DNA from: Combretum micranthum
Lineage: Eukaryota > Streptophyta > Magnoliopsida > Myrtales > Combretaceae
Direction of reading: 5' to 3'
Assembly: GCA_024138025.1 (NCBI GenBank)
Contig: JAMXBD010000822.1
Span: 372,001-436,000, forward strand
Length of the DNA stretch: 64,000 bases
Part shown: positions 1-11,054 of the stretch, one piece after another
How positions within the stretch are numbered: position 1 is the stretch's first letter
Layout of the letters: each line of letters opens with the position of its first letter
Notes under the pieces: generated by a model
Seen by the model: the letters and a program-made list of their open reading frames with translations, nothing else
The model's database searches: none
What the model was told of the DNA's origin: nothing
Made by a program: the position numbers and the translations under genes

Positions 1-595
1 ATTTATGAGAGGCTATCCTAGAGAGAGAGTCTAGAGAGAGAGAGGCCTGCTATCGTTGAAATCTACTGTTGTGGTGAGGATTTATGTGATCCATTAGTGT
101 TATCTAGTGAGAAAAGCTGTTATATCTTATTATTATTGATAGTGGAAGAAATTTACGTTGTGGTCTTCTGGTTTTTCTCCAAATTGAGGTTTTTTACGCA
201 AATCCTGGTGTTTTTTTTTAATTATTTTTTTTTGTATGACAGGTAAGAGGAAAAATCGTTCATATCGCTTCTACGTTATCGGAAGATTTTTCCTAACAGC
301 AAATAACATGTCGTAAGCAGGAAAAGTTTCGCTTTCTCTTAAGAAAAACCCCTCCACTATAGGCTCTCCTTCCTCTCAAATGATCTCTCCTTTGCGTAAG
401 AAGAAATGTCCTTACACTGATGACCTTGTAATGATAGATCGCAATGAGGAACAAGAACGTCCGTTTGATGAATACATGAGAACAGATAAATGGGGGGCAC
501 AAGGACAACCCGAAAGAGGGGCACGATTCAGAAGTGAAAAGCAAATTGAACGGTCAAGAATAGAAGAAGTCCTACCATGACAAAGCAGAAATAAA
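1..595. other. Unassigned left edge
   Basis: No gene is supported here. The first 60 bases hold GA-rich runs. A 66-codon open frame at 380-580 (+) is rich in Arg and Glu and matches no family I recognise; it could be a decayed exon or chance. The stretch ends in a poly(A)-like tract near 615, where the duplicated block of unit 1 begins. Confidence 0.4.
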
Positions 596-599
596 TCTT

Positions 600-1060
600 T
601 CGAATGCTTATACAAAAAAAAAAAAAAAAAAACACATAAAATACTATATAAATTATTTATTATAAAACTAAGATATATAAACAACAATAAAATATAAATA
701 AAAATTTTAAATAGATAAATAACATTTAATATTAGATTATTTTCCATTTGAGAAAGAAATAATTTATTATTTATTCACAACATTATTGTGTTGTTAATAA
801 CAACACATAAAATAAATGTAATTGAAATAAAAGCATGTTTGATTGCTTTATATATAAGTTCCACCAAGAAAACAATCCCGTTTCTAAACAATATGAGATT
901 TCTTTTTCTTTTGTAACTTTTTTTAGAATATTACCATAATCCACATCACTAATCTTTAAACTCAAATAGAATGTGTTTATATATAAATATATATATATAT
1001 ATATATTTGATAATTTCATGTGAAAATGGGTTAAATACTATAATTTACATATCTAGAATT
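600..1060 (+). repeat. Duplicated block A, unit 1 (upstream of the decarboxylase gene)
   Basis: AT-rich noncoding block that recurs in the same orientation near 35,950-36,370, 39,955-40,420 and 48,650-49,390. Shared landmarks in order are 'aagatatataaacaac', 'gataaataacattcaat' (or close), 'aaataatttattattta', 'gatttctttttctttt' and 'gataatttcatgt'. It is the distal part of a segment duplicated together with the decarboxylase promoter. Direct comparison by eye supports homology; percent identity was not computed. Confidence 0.75.
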
Positions 1061-1109
1061 TTATTTTAAATTTAAAATTTTACTTTAGATAAAAAATATA
1101 TTTTAAAAA

Positions 1110-2590
1110 AATTCGGATGGTTAGGGCTGGAAACAAACTTGGCTTGACACCTGGTGCGTCCACCTCAAGTCTTGCACTAACCCCATTCGGCATGGTTTGG
1201 GCCCCAAGATTTTAGCCCTGCATGTGGCGGAAAAAAATTGGGTCTTGATGTGGCTTGGTCCCCTGGCAATGGCCATGTGAAGAAGCCTTGTGCAATCACT
1301 GCTGTGTTCCACATTATCACATATTATTGTAGGAATAAAAAAATTATTTAAAAAAAAAGCAAAAAGAAGTAAAGTGCTTGCCAAATATTTGTGATTTATA
1401 TTTTTCAATATTGATCTTATATTTATTAAACTTAAAACAAGACTTTATGCTTAATTTAAAAACCTGAGGCTCAAACTCCACTTGATTTGAATGAATTTAT
1501 TTAGAGTATTCAGTTCAAGTTTGACTCAAGTGTCAACTGGATAAGTACTATTTTTTCTCTTCCCTTTTAAAAGAATATTTTGCTACAAGAAACGTAAAAA
1601 TAACATGGATGTACTTCCCTCTTTCCCTCCTCAACATTTGCTTGAGGATAGCTATCGTAGTCCTCGCTTAGTGATCTTAAATCAAGAGATAATCACTAGC
1701 TTACCAGCACACTCCTCTTGATAGACATCCCAGAAGTCTTCAAAGAACCCTGAAGAGGTAAATGTATGGGCTATTCATACTCCTTGCCATAACTACTATA
1801 TGGAGAGCTAAGTAGCTATATATTATACTCATAAAGTAATGCATGATAGATTGGCGATTTGTAGCCATTTCGAAGAAATTAGAGGTGACAAAGCAATCTT
1901 TCGTATAATACAAATAAAATATAAAAATAATTGTAACCTAGTTAAGAAGCAGAAAACCACGTAAATAGTAAGCCCTATGGTGCTCAATTGTAAAGAGTGT
2001 CCTTTGGGTAGACATAAAGCTATAGAAACCACATATTAATTCAAAAGAAACTAACTTATATAGTACATCTATTTCACTTTCTTATTTTTGCACTTGAAAC
2101 GAGTAAACTTTAGAAATTCATAACTTATTCATTTGTACTTGGATATTGATGATCATCGTACGTACCTAAATTCTTGTAACAAGGGGTGCGTGTGTATTTT
2201 CCCTTAGTGACCTTGTTTGGTAAAAACGTTTACCAAAGGGGCCAAGTTATTTCACATTTTTGCCCCTATGGATGTGTAGCTTTTGTCTTTTTTTGCATCT
2301 TTCTTTTTTAAACTCGAATTTAGGCAAATTTAATTGGAGTTTTTCCTTTATAAATTGTAATTTATAAATAATGAACTCATCATTTTTTGTCGAAAAGGTC
2401 CATATTCATGAAAATCATTCTCTCACCCATAACACTTATATTTCTGCTCATATAATTAAACTGTCTATTTGTCATTCTAGCTTCTATATAGTATACTTCA
2501 CTCACTTCAAGCTCGATATTTTTTTCCTGTTATTATTTATCATTTCAATTTTAATGGAATACACTATGATTATATGACACAGTATTGCAA
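1110..2590 (+). repeat. Duplicated block B, unit 1
   Basis: Noncoding block matching 49,480-51,077 plus 57,604-57,690, and absent from units 2 and 3. Landmarks shared by both copies include 'ttgcttgaggatagctat', 'cttgatagacatccc' and 'taatgcatgatagatt'. The copy at 51,077 is interrupted by a Copia element, so this one serves as the empty site. The small open frames within it are not conserved as protein and I do not call them genes. Confidence 0.75.
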
Positions 2591-2631
2591 AAAGGAACGT
2601 AATTAAATGGAGAAAGGATGACAAACATCAC

Positions 2632-2633
2632 AA

Positions 2634-2666
<33 letters not shown>
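2632..2666 (+). repeat. (CA)n microsatellite
   Basis: About 14 CA dinucleotides in an almost uninterrupted run, about 420 bp upstream of the decarboxylase TATA box. A likely length-polymorphic marker; no function is implied. Confidence 0.9.
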
Positions 2667-2670
<4 letters not shown>

Positions 2671-2996
2671 TATAAGAGAATAAAAATCTGCATATCTTTC
2701 TTGTTTCTTTACTATTTTGCTTATCATACATAGTTTTGATTGCTATGATCATAATAACAACAACAGCAGTAACAATAAGCAACAGAGCATGAGAAGGACA
2801 CCCATTTGTAAAGTTTAACTTGGAGTCACTGTTAAATCTATGACACTTCGCACGGTGGAACACCTTTTCTTCGGAAGAACTATTCCACAAAGCGTCGGTG
2901 CACTACCCGGATTTTTTTGGTTAAAATGTGACCGATTTTTAATGTGTTGTACCTCGTATCGACCTACACCACATCACGCCTGGTAAGGAAAAGCGT

Positions 2997-3002
2997 CACG
3001 TG
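2997..3002 (+). promoter_or_regulatory. G-box core CACGTG
   Basis: Palindromic CACGTG about 90 bp upstream of the TATA box. In plants this is the core bound by bZIP and bHLH (including MYC) factors, which often mediate light or jasmonate responses. Unit 2 also has CACGTG, at about 36,661, in the corresponding region; unit 3 has CACATC there. Binding is an inference. Confidence 0.5.
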
Positions 3003-3091
3003 TTTTTAACAAATTATTCTAGTTAACACTGGACCAATATTTGATGTTTTCAGCTCGGTATCAAAACGACATTCATCTTCATCCCCACCTC

Positions 3092-3099
3092 TATATATA
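3092..3099 (+). promoter_or_regulatory. TATA box
   Basis: TATATATA preceded by a C-rich stretch, 94 bp upstream of the ATG. This predicts transcription starting near 3125, giving a leader of about 65-70 nt. The same region is eroded in unit 2 ('ctctatatgtgag'). Confidence 0.6.
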
Positions 3100-3192
3100 A
3101 CACTCTGTGAAACGGGTTCTTCGTGTGTATCTTAAAGATTATCTAATACACTAAACACAATACCAATCTTCTTCATATTGTGTCTTGTTAGA

Positions 3193-4725
3193 ATGGGTAG
3201 CATCGAAGCGGAGTTTGTGCCCAAGGTTACCTCTATGAGGCCATTGGATCCTGAGGAATTTAGGAAACAAGGACACATGATTATCGACTTCCTTGCAGAT
3301 TATTATCAAAATATTGAGAATTATCCTGTCTTAAGCCATGTTAAACCTGGTTATCTGAAAGAGAGATTACCAGATTCAGCTCCTTACCACCCTGAACCAA
3401 TTGAAAATATCCTTCAGGATGTGCAGGATCATATAATCCCTGGCATCACACATTGGCAGAGCCCTAATTTCTTTGCGTACTTCCCGATTTGCGCGAGCAC
3501 TGCAGGATGTCTAGGTGAGATCCTGAGCAGTGGGTTCAATATCGTTGCATTCAATTGGATGGCATCTCCAAGTGCCACAGAACTGGAAAATATCGTCATA
3601 GACTGGCTAGGGAAACTACTCGAACTTCCCAAAAGCTTTCTTTTCTCAGGTGGTGGTGGAGGTGTCTTACAAGGAACAACTTGTGAGGCAATTTTATGCA
3701 CCTTAATCACTGCTAGAGATCAAAAGTTGAACCAAGTTGGGAGAGACCACATTAACAAGCTGGTCGTCTATGGTTCAGACCAAACGCACAGTACATTTCA
3801 AAAGGCAGCCCGTCTGGCTGGAATTCATCCTGCCAACATTCGATCCATTAAAACAACAAGATCGACACTTTTCGCACTGTCCCCAAGTTCTATACGATCA
3901 GCAATCAAGGCGGACTTACAGTCCGGGTTGATCCCATTGTTCTTGTGTGCCACAGTGGGGACTACATCAACAACTGCCATGGATCCATTGAGTCCACTAT
4001 CCGAGATTGCGAGGGACTTCGGCATGTGGATGCACGTTGACGCTGCATACGCTGGAAGCGCTTGTATTTGCCCCGAGTTCCGACATTTCATGGATGGAAT
4101 CGAGGGGGTGGATTCACTGACCTTCAATGCGCACAAATGGTTCTTTGCCAATATGGACTGCTGTTGCCTTTGGGTAAAGAATCCAGACGCTTTAACAAAA
4201 TCGCTCTCCACATATCCGGAGTATCTTAAGAACAATGCCAGTGATTCCAAAAAAGTGGTGGATTATAAAGATTGGCAAATCGCTCTAAGCAGAAGGTTTC
4301 GTGCTTTGAAACTATGGTTAGTATTGAGAAGCTACGGTGTGGTAAACCTCAGAAGTTTCATTAGAAAAGGTGTTGAAATGGCCAAACTTTTCGAAAACCT
4401 CCTGACTAAAGACAACAGGTTTGAAGTATTTACTCCCAGAAACTTGTCTTTAGTGTGCTTTAGAATTACACCAGCAGCCATAATAATGCCACAGGAGCAC
4501 GAGCCTCGTCATGAAAATGACACCATAAATATGCTGAACCAAAAACTGCTGGCATCAGTCAATTCATCAGGACAAGTTTTCGTGAGTCATACCATTGTCG
4601 AGGGAGTCTATGTTATACGGTTTGCCATCGGAGGTTCTCTTACTGATGATCGACATGTTGTTGCAGCTTGGAAGGTGATTCAAGAAAATGCAAATGAGAT
4701 TTTAAACAACCACTCAACATCGTAA
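3193..4725 (+). CDS. TYDC: Aromatic L-amino-acid decarboxylase (tyrosine/DOPA decarboxylase-like)
   Basis: Intact 510-residue cytosolic, PLP-dependent group II decarboxylase, full length for plant tyrosine/tryptophan decarboxylases and intronless, as many of these genes are. It should convert an aromatic amino acid to its arylamine plus CO2. The start is the ATG at 3193: the frame opens at a TTG at 3178, which is not credible in a plant, and the protein then begins MGSIEAEF, matching family starts. Visible motifs: [12 protein letters not shown] (88-98); glycine-rich loop at 152-157; PLP-stacking His199 in GSDQTH; Asp283 in [11 protein letters not shown] lysine Lys315 in NAHKWF. The mobile-loop tyrosine Tyr358 (VVDYKDW) predicts decarboxylase rather than aldehyde-synthase chemistry, since the latter usually has Phe. 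Ser366 (LSRRF) and Ser380 look more like tyrosine decarboxylases than the TGRKF of tryptophan enzymes, but this is from memory, so the substrate is uncertain. Odd residues: Ile99-Cys100 and Gly154. Base composition is less AT-rich than the flanks. Confidence 0.93.
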   Translation: MGSIEAEFVPKVTSMRPLDPEEFRKQGHMIIDFLADYYQNIENYPVLSHVKPGYLKERLPDSAPYHPEPIENILQDVQDHIIPGITHWQSPNFFAYFPICASTAGCLGEILSSGFNIVAFNWMASPSATELENIVIDWLGKLLELPKSFLFSGGGGGVLQGTTCEAILCTLITARDQKLNQVGRDHINKLVVYGSDQTHSTFQKAARLAGIHPANIRSIKTTRSTLFALSPSSIRSAIKADLQSGLIPLFLCATVGTTSTTAMDPLSPLSEIARDFGMWMHVDAAYAGSACICPEFRHFMDGIEGVDSLTFNAHKWFFANMDCCCLWVKNPDALTKSLSTYPEYLKNNASDSKKVVDYKDWQIALSRRFRALKLWLVLRSYGVVNLRSFIRKGVEMAKLFENLLTKDNRFEVFTPRNLSLVCFRITPAAIIMPQEHEPRHENDTINMLNQKLLASVNSSGQVFVSHTIVEGVYVIRFAIGGSLTDDRHVVAAWKVIQENANEILNNHSTS

Positions 4726-5560
4726 AAATTATTGCTGAAAAATATATAATGCGTCGTATTTAAGGTTATGTTTATAAGTTATTTATTTCTAGGCTCCGTT
4801 CAAATCCTATTAATAGGATCTAAGATAGTATGAATGGTAAGTCCTGAAATGAAATAACATATAAACAATATATAGTCTTAAATGCAGGTTGAATGATGTC
4901 GGGTATCAAGATAATGCATTACAATAATAAGCTGAAAATCGCACCCTAGCAAATAATATAATTTATGCTCTTTATTTATTCTAGTACTGTATCTTTCAAG
5001 AAATATGTCTTATAATTATTGTGCCATTTGTATCTTACGTATTGTCTTTTTTAATCATTGTACTATTTGGAATTTAATAAATATTTGGAAGGAGTAAGTG
5101 ATGAAGTGATCTTTTGATTTTTATTTTGGAACTTGTAAAAAAAAGGCAATGGTTACAACTCATTTTGATTTGTAAGCTGAACATATCTTATATGCGTAGT
5201 TAATTAATTACAAACATTTAACCCCATAACTTTCTAAAAGGCATAGTAAATGGGCCAAAGGAGTGTTCATTGAAGTGACCCTATAGGGGGCCTAAGAGAA
5301 TTGCCTTAAATCGTCATAGCATGTGTACACCCACAACATGAAGATCATCTTGCGGGTCAGAGTTTATAAGACTCTAATTAATTATCCTATCATTTTATCA
5401 TACATATATAAATTTATTATGAAAATAATTTATTGGATATCGAAACTTCCACATATCACAAGGCCACAGAGAATCGAATATCCTATCAAACGACAAGATA
5501 AGGTAAACCTCGGTTTAACACAAAATATCAACTAGGTTTAAGTTAAGAAAAAGATTACAT
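4726..5560 (+). other. 3' flank of the decarboxylase gene
   Basis: AT-rich sequence without a gene. An AATAAA hexamer at 5076-5081 is the best candidate poly(A) signal and would give a 3' UTR of about 370 nt. The sequence beyond it shows no clear match to the other duplicate units, so the duplicated segment ends at or within the gene. Confidence 0.5.
5076..5081 (+). terminator. Candidate polyadenylation signal AATAAA
   Basis: Canonical hexamer 351 bp after the stop codon. It is the first exact AATAAA I see downstream of the gene. Plant poly(A) signals are loose, so an earlier site is possible. Confidence 0.4.
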
Positions 5561-6640
5561 TTTTATGTTTATTCTCTCAACTAGATTTAGCCTATCAAAT
5601 TCTCAATCTTCTATCAGTCTTATACAACTTGATCTTTGTTACGCTCTGCACTTAGATCCCATCCCATTCCTATGTTCAACTTACCTGCAAAAACAAACTG
5701 TTGGGGAGTTAGCTACAACTAGCTGAGTGAAGTATATCCTCGCTCCATACCATTCAAGCAAAAACAAACAAGTTATTAACCAAGCATATGCGATGCAGAC
5801 AAGCAAATGAGCAAATATATATAGTCAAATAATAGCCACATATATATATATATTCGGATTTACACCCTTCGAATATGGGATTGGGATACATCTACACATC
5901 AACACTTGGACAGCTAATACTTCGGGAATCAAATTTATTCAATGAGTTTTTCATATATAGAAAATAATATACATATAACAACATCCCATTGAAGCAAGAT
6001 ATCCTTAATAATAACCCAACACGATCCTAGGAGATGGGTCGTCTCCCCAGGACAACTTAATTCCCATTCCCCTAGAACAAGGCCCATGGTATACACTAGG
6101 CATATACTACTTCGGTCCTCTATGTTCACCATCCTCACGGGACAGTATGGCCCATCCGAGTCAAAGTGTAGTGGTGATGGCCTTCTACATGCAATCATGC
6201 AATGCATGCTCAATTTTATAATTATCACGCCAATTCAAAAAGATCAAAATGATTAAGCAACACTCAATGCTTAATGTTTAGAATAATGTATAGTATTTTC
6301 AATACAGATAACAAACACGAGAAATCACAAGCATAAACTTCCCAACCCCATACAAGAATCATTTAATTTATATTAACAAAATATCATAATCTAAACCTAC
6401 AGGCACAAGTAGATATGAAGGTCATCGGAATATAGTCACATGTCTATCCTTGCTCAATTGTCGTAGACATCTGCAAGAAAACTTGAAGATGAATCTGTAT
6501 CCCAGAGAATCGAGATAACAGATACTTATTACTATAGTATTATTCATACAAAGAAACCTATTGTGTCTTTGTGTCTTAAACTCAAGTTTTAACATTTCTG
6601 GTCTGATTTTACTGTATACATAATCATTCTAAAGCTTTTA
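5560..6640 (-). repeat. Probable LTR-retrotransposon fragment
   Basis: Noncoding stretch with a denser mix of short motifs than its flanks. On the minus strand it resembles the transcribed part of long Gypsy LTRs, such as the one at 58,196-61,449. Both contain blocks around 'gttagctacaactagctg' or 'aggtgggaaggaccggg'-like text, but I could not align them base by base. No ends or target duplication were found. Confidence 0.3.
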
Positions 6641-8640
6641 AGGCTTATATTTCTTATATTAAGTTATAGAGTTAGTATAACTCATTCTTCCTAGAGAAAA
6701 GATCCAAAATGATTTTAAATATTGATTTTATTTGTGAAATCTATTGTACTCATTTTAAATTGGATTTTTAGCATATGAACTAGTGTTGGAAAGCTTATCG
6801 AGCATAGTTTTTAATTGTCAGGTTAAACTGATCATTTTGTATATTTTTCCCTATGTTACTTTAAGGGTCCAAAAGGTATCACAATGATGCCTATTTTCTT
6901 ATTTTGTATTCTTAATTCTTATTTCAAGTTCGATTCCTTGTTTATGTTTATTTCATCAAGTATTGGTGATTATACTTAATTTAAGTCCATTACTCAACTT
7001 TTTAGTTAAAGCATATATATTTACATTTATTTTCATTTTTCTTGTCTTGATCTTATTTTAAGTATATAGCTTTAGTTAATTTGATTATATAAGCTAATAT
7101 TTATGATTTTCATTAATTTATACTTTATATCCTTATATTCTTATAAGTGTTGAATTTATACTTAGAGTTACAGGATTATTGGTTAAGTTTAATTTTTCAA
7201 TTACAATCTATATTGTCTTGATTTTATAATTTGTAATTGAATTACTTAAGTTTTATTTTAGGATTCTTATTCTTTTATATGTGTTGAAATCTCCATATGT
7301 CCATATAGGTTTGTTATTGAGTTTGTCTAGTATATCCAAAGCTAAATTATTTTTTATCTATATAATACTTAGATCATATCAAGTTTATGCATCAAAACTT
7401 ATTTCTACGTATGATCCAAATTTTATACTCATATATAAGGTTATAAAGTTTAATTACATATTCAGTCTTCTTATTGATCAAATGATCAAGTATGTTCCAC
7501 TTATCAAATTCAAGTAAATTTTCTTATAGGGCTGGAACTTTTATTATGTGTTGTATGTGATTTAAATTATGTAAGCTTGACATATAATATCTCTATAATG
7601 ATCGAACTATGTTATAGGTTTACTTTACTTAATCCTAATTGTTTCTTTAGTCATAAAACATAATGAGTGTTTATATAATGACATTTAACCTAGGATTTAA
7701 ATTGTACCAACATGATCTCTATGTTTTCTTTTATTAAATACAACTAATTATTTAAGTATTGTTAAAGAACATAAGTTCTCATGATTTCTTCTTTCTTCCC
7801 TAAGATTTTGTATGACGTTATTTTCCTAAGAAATTTAGAGTAAGTGAGGTGAAATATTTTTAGAAATATTGAATGTTTTTGTTTTATGGTAAAGGCAAAA
7901 AATAAAATGGATTGGTTTTCTATTTTAGGGAGTTTATAATATATATAAGAGAATAATTTATTATGTCAAATAGATATTGATAAATACACAACTAAATTAC
8001 TAATTAATATCAAATGAAATATTTAAATTCGGTTTTAAGTCCTAGATTTTATAAGAGATAGTTTTGATTTGATTTCTTGTGTTTTATGTTTATATAGTTG
8101 AATAATATTATGGTTTTTCTCTACCTGATTAGGTTTTAGGATTTTAAAACCTAAAGTTGGGTTTGGTATTATATAAGTTAAGAATATTTTTGTTTTAGTG
8201 TTTTCGATATTAAAATCTTAGTTTGAGTCTTATTTATGTAAATTAAACCCAATATCTAGCTTTAACGGGTATATTTCAATCATAGTAATTTATCTTTCAA
8301 TTATCATTTGCTAACTGACATACTTTAAAGATATGGTAATTAAATTCTAAACCAGTAGTTATTATCTTGGAATTATATTTATGGAGATATCACTCGTTTT
8401 GGAAAATTACTAGTCATTTCCTAGTAGGTCACTCATCCTAATGATTGAGCACACTTAACTTTTAGTGTTTTGAGAATTTTTGAATACTACACTACATATA
8501 TCTTAATAGTTAAGGTTTTATATATTTCTCACATTATTTTCGGGTTGAAAACTAAAATCACACATAATGTCTTGTTTTTCCACAAAATTAATCACAACTC
8601 ATTCTTTAATTTCCATTTATAATTGTTTATTTGTGCCTTT
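6640..8640. other. AT-rich stretch with nothing identified
   Basis: About 2 kb, strongly AT-rich, without open frames of recognisable content, terminal repeats or clear tandem structure. It may be the decayed 5' portion of the Copia element that follows. Confidence 0.5.
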
Positions 8641-9330
8641 TAGGACCTGAACAATAAAAAAACTAGTTGTTATAGCAAAAGCTCAAAATGGATTGTATGT
8701 GTTGAAGAGACAAGCTTCCTCTAGTCATGGATCTTTGACTAATGTATCATCTTTTAATTGTTCTATTTCCTCTATAACATGTGTTGATATGGATCATGTA
8801 AAATTTTTACATGCTCGTCTAGGTCATAGATCTCTTTCCAAATCGAAATACTTAGTGAATTGTAATGACATTACTTCTCATGATTTCATTTGTCATGCTT
8901 TCCAGCAATCTAAGTTTCAAAGATTGTTTTTTTTTGTGAAGTTCTAATCATTCATCCTTTGCTTTTAGCTATTACATGTGGATATTTAGGGCCTTTATCA
9001 TGTTCCTTCAATATTAAGTGCTAAGTATGTTTTGACTATTGTTGATGATTTTTCTAGATCCACATGAACATATCTTATGTTGCACAAGTCTCAAACCTAT
9101 TCTTTGCTTATATTTCTAATCATTTCAATGTCACTCCAAAGTTTGTTTATACTGATAATCAAGCTAAATTACTTTCTGATGAGTGTCAAACCATGTTTCA
9201 TAGCTTAGGAATAGAGCATCAAAGAACCATCATCCATACACCAGAACAAAATAGGTAGGTTGACCATAAACATGGACATTTATTAGAAACCGCTAGAGCC
9301 TTGAGAGTTCATGCAATTTTACCTAAGCTT
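8640..9330 (+). pseudogene. Dead Copia element: pre-integrase and integrase
   Basis: Broken Ty1-copia polyprotein remains. At 8680-8940 a GAG-pre-integrase-like frame contains FLHARLGHRSL and a damaged zinc-binding motif (ICHAFQQSKF in place of CxxC...). At 9064-9258 an integrase core piece carries VYTDNQ and HSLGIEHQ, then stops at TPEQNR*VDHKHGH, where the family has a (N/H)G.(A/V)E(R/H)KHR-type motif. Premature stops and frameshifts separate the pieces. Function is lost. Confidence 0.8.
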
Positions 9331-10990
9331 TTTTGGGTAAGCGTATTCTTACTGCTACATACCTTATTAATAAATGCCTATGGCTAAATTGGGTTGAAAA
9401 TCTCCATTTGAGATGTTGTTTGGTACTATTCCTTCATATGATGATCTTAGAGTAATGGGTTGTTTGTGCTATGTAGGAAACACTTTATCAAATCTTGATT
9501 AATTTGATCCTAAAAGTTTATGATGCTTTTTTTTAGGCTATGAACATGGAATAAAGGTTTCAAGGTATTTGACCTTGATACTTAGAAAATTCTCATCAAT
9601 TGTAATGTTCTTTATTTTTTAGCAAGTTTTGAGAAATTTGCTTCTCCTCATATGATTCTTGTTGATGACTCTTCTTTAGATCATTCCTTTGTTCCTATCT
9701 TTGTTGATTTTTTGGATGAGTCTACTTCCTTAGTTTCTTTGAAGTGTTCATGGGTCGAGTCTAAAACATCAACCTCTACTCAATATCCTTGGACGAGTCC
9801 ATAATCACTACACGAGATGAACCTTGGTTTGGTGAATTGAAGTTGACCTTAGGTGTAATAGGACTCTCAGTTACTGCGCGCGATCGTATACTGAGGTACT
9901 CCCCACCGGTAGTTGGAACGACGCGAGCCGGGCCAAGTCGTGTTTCTAGACCACCAACTTAGCTTCATGATTTTGTACATGCTATTCATAGTAGCTCCTC
10001 TGTTTCAATAGGTTCTTTTCATTCCTTATCACCTTATCCTTTGTTAACCTTGCATCAATTTTCTCAATTTTCTCATGCCTATGTTTCCCCTTTAGCTAAT
10101 GTTTTACTTACTCAAGAACCCTTTACTCACTCTCCAGTTGCTTAACATAAGTAATGGGTGGATGCTATGCAAAAGCAGTTTTTAGCCCTTAAGTCTAATT
10201 ATACTTGGGAGCCAACAACTTTCCTAAGGATAAGAAAGCTATAGGGTCTACGAAGGTGCTTAATCTAAAGTATAGGCCTAATGGTAGCATTCAAAAATAC
10301 AAAGCAAAGCTAGTGGCTAAAGGTTTTACTCAAGTTGAAGGGAAGATTATTATGGAACATTTCCTCATGTTGTAAAGTTGAGTAGCGCTTGTAGTCTCTT
10401 AGCTGTTAGTACTAAATTTCATTGGCCATTCATCAAATTGAAATCAATAATGCTTTCTTACTTGGCTATTTGGATGAAGAGATTTATCTACTTCCATGAC
10501 AAAGATATTCTCAAGCTAAGCCCAACCAAGTTCACCGTCTTAAATGTTCATTATACTGTTTAAAATAAGCTTCACGTTAATAGAATATTGAGATATCTTC
10601 TTCTTTTTCTTTTTTATTGCACAAGGCTTTATTCAATCACCATATGGTCACTCTTTATTCGCTCAATTCTCGAATGGTGGCTCTATCATTGTGCTGTTAT
10701 ACGTTGCCAACATGCCTTTGACAGGTTGCTATGATTTCTTTGAAATAGCTTTAGATGCAAATTTTACTGTCAAAGATTTGGGTTTCACTAGATTCTTCCT
10801 TGGTTTAGAGATTTGTCACACTGATTGTGATATGTTGATTAATCAACATAAATTTCTTGTTGATGTTTTATTGGCTCACTGCTGCTTGTTTTATTTTTAC
10901 TCCTTTGCTTAGTAGATGTTCTTTAATTCTAATTTTGGAGACTTACTTGATAACCTAATTTTTCACAGACATTTAGTGGGTAGACTTTTA
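9330..10990 (+). pseudogene. Dead Copia element: linker and reverse transcriptase
   Basis: Continuation of the same element. At 9940-9970 the frame reads SRPPT and LHDFVH, the usual linker before Copia reverse transcriptase. At 10,160-10,380 it gives WVDAMQKQFLAL and VAKGFTQVEG, and at 10,380-10,560 a frameshifted counterpart of the ...LDEEIYL...SLYGLKQA region. At 10,691-10,890 LLYVANM stands where the catalytic YVDDM belongs, followed by VKDLGFTRFFLGLEI. The enzyme is inactivated by frameshifts and by loss of the YVDD aspartates. Confidence 0.82.
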
Positions 10991-11054
10991 TATCTTACAT
11001 TGACTTAACTAGACAATAGCTATGTTTACATTGTCTTAAGGTTTGTTTGGTAGG

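Larger units (their letters stand above)
2770..3192 (+). promoter_or_regulatory. Promoter and 5' leader of the decarboxylase gene
   Basis: This interval carries the TATA box (3092-3099), a G-box core (2997-3002), a CCAAT-like site in 'ggaccaatattt' (about 3032) and about 70 nt of presumed leader before the ATG at 3193. The stretch 2785-2890 recurs near 36,440-36,540, 40,480-40,598 and 61,650-61,930. These copies sit upstream of gene relics or of nothing, so promoter sequence was duplicated along with the gene. The start of transcription is inferred from TATA spacing only. Confidence 0.65.

Noticed and set aside
380..580. 66-residue Arg/Glu-rich frame as a gene
   Set aside because: No recognisable domain, no upstream promoter evidence, and it lies at the window edge; possibly a decayed exon.
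2603..2890. Minus-strand 95-residue frame near the promoter
   Set aside because: It runs through a (CA)n microsatellite and duplicated promoter sequence; the frame is not preserved in the other promoter copies.
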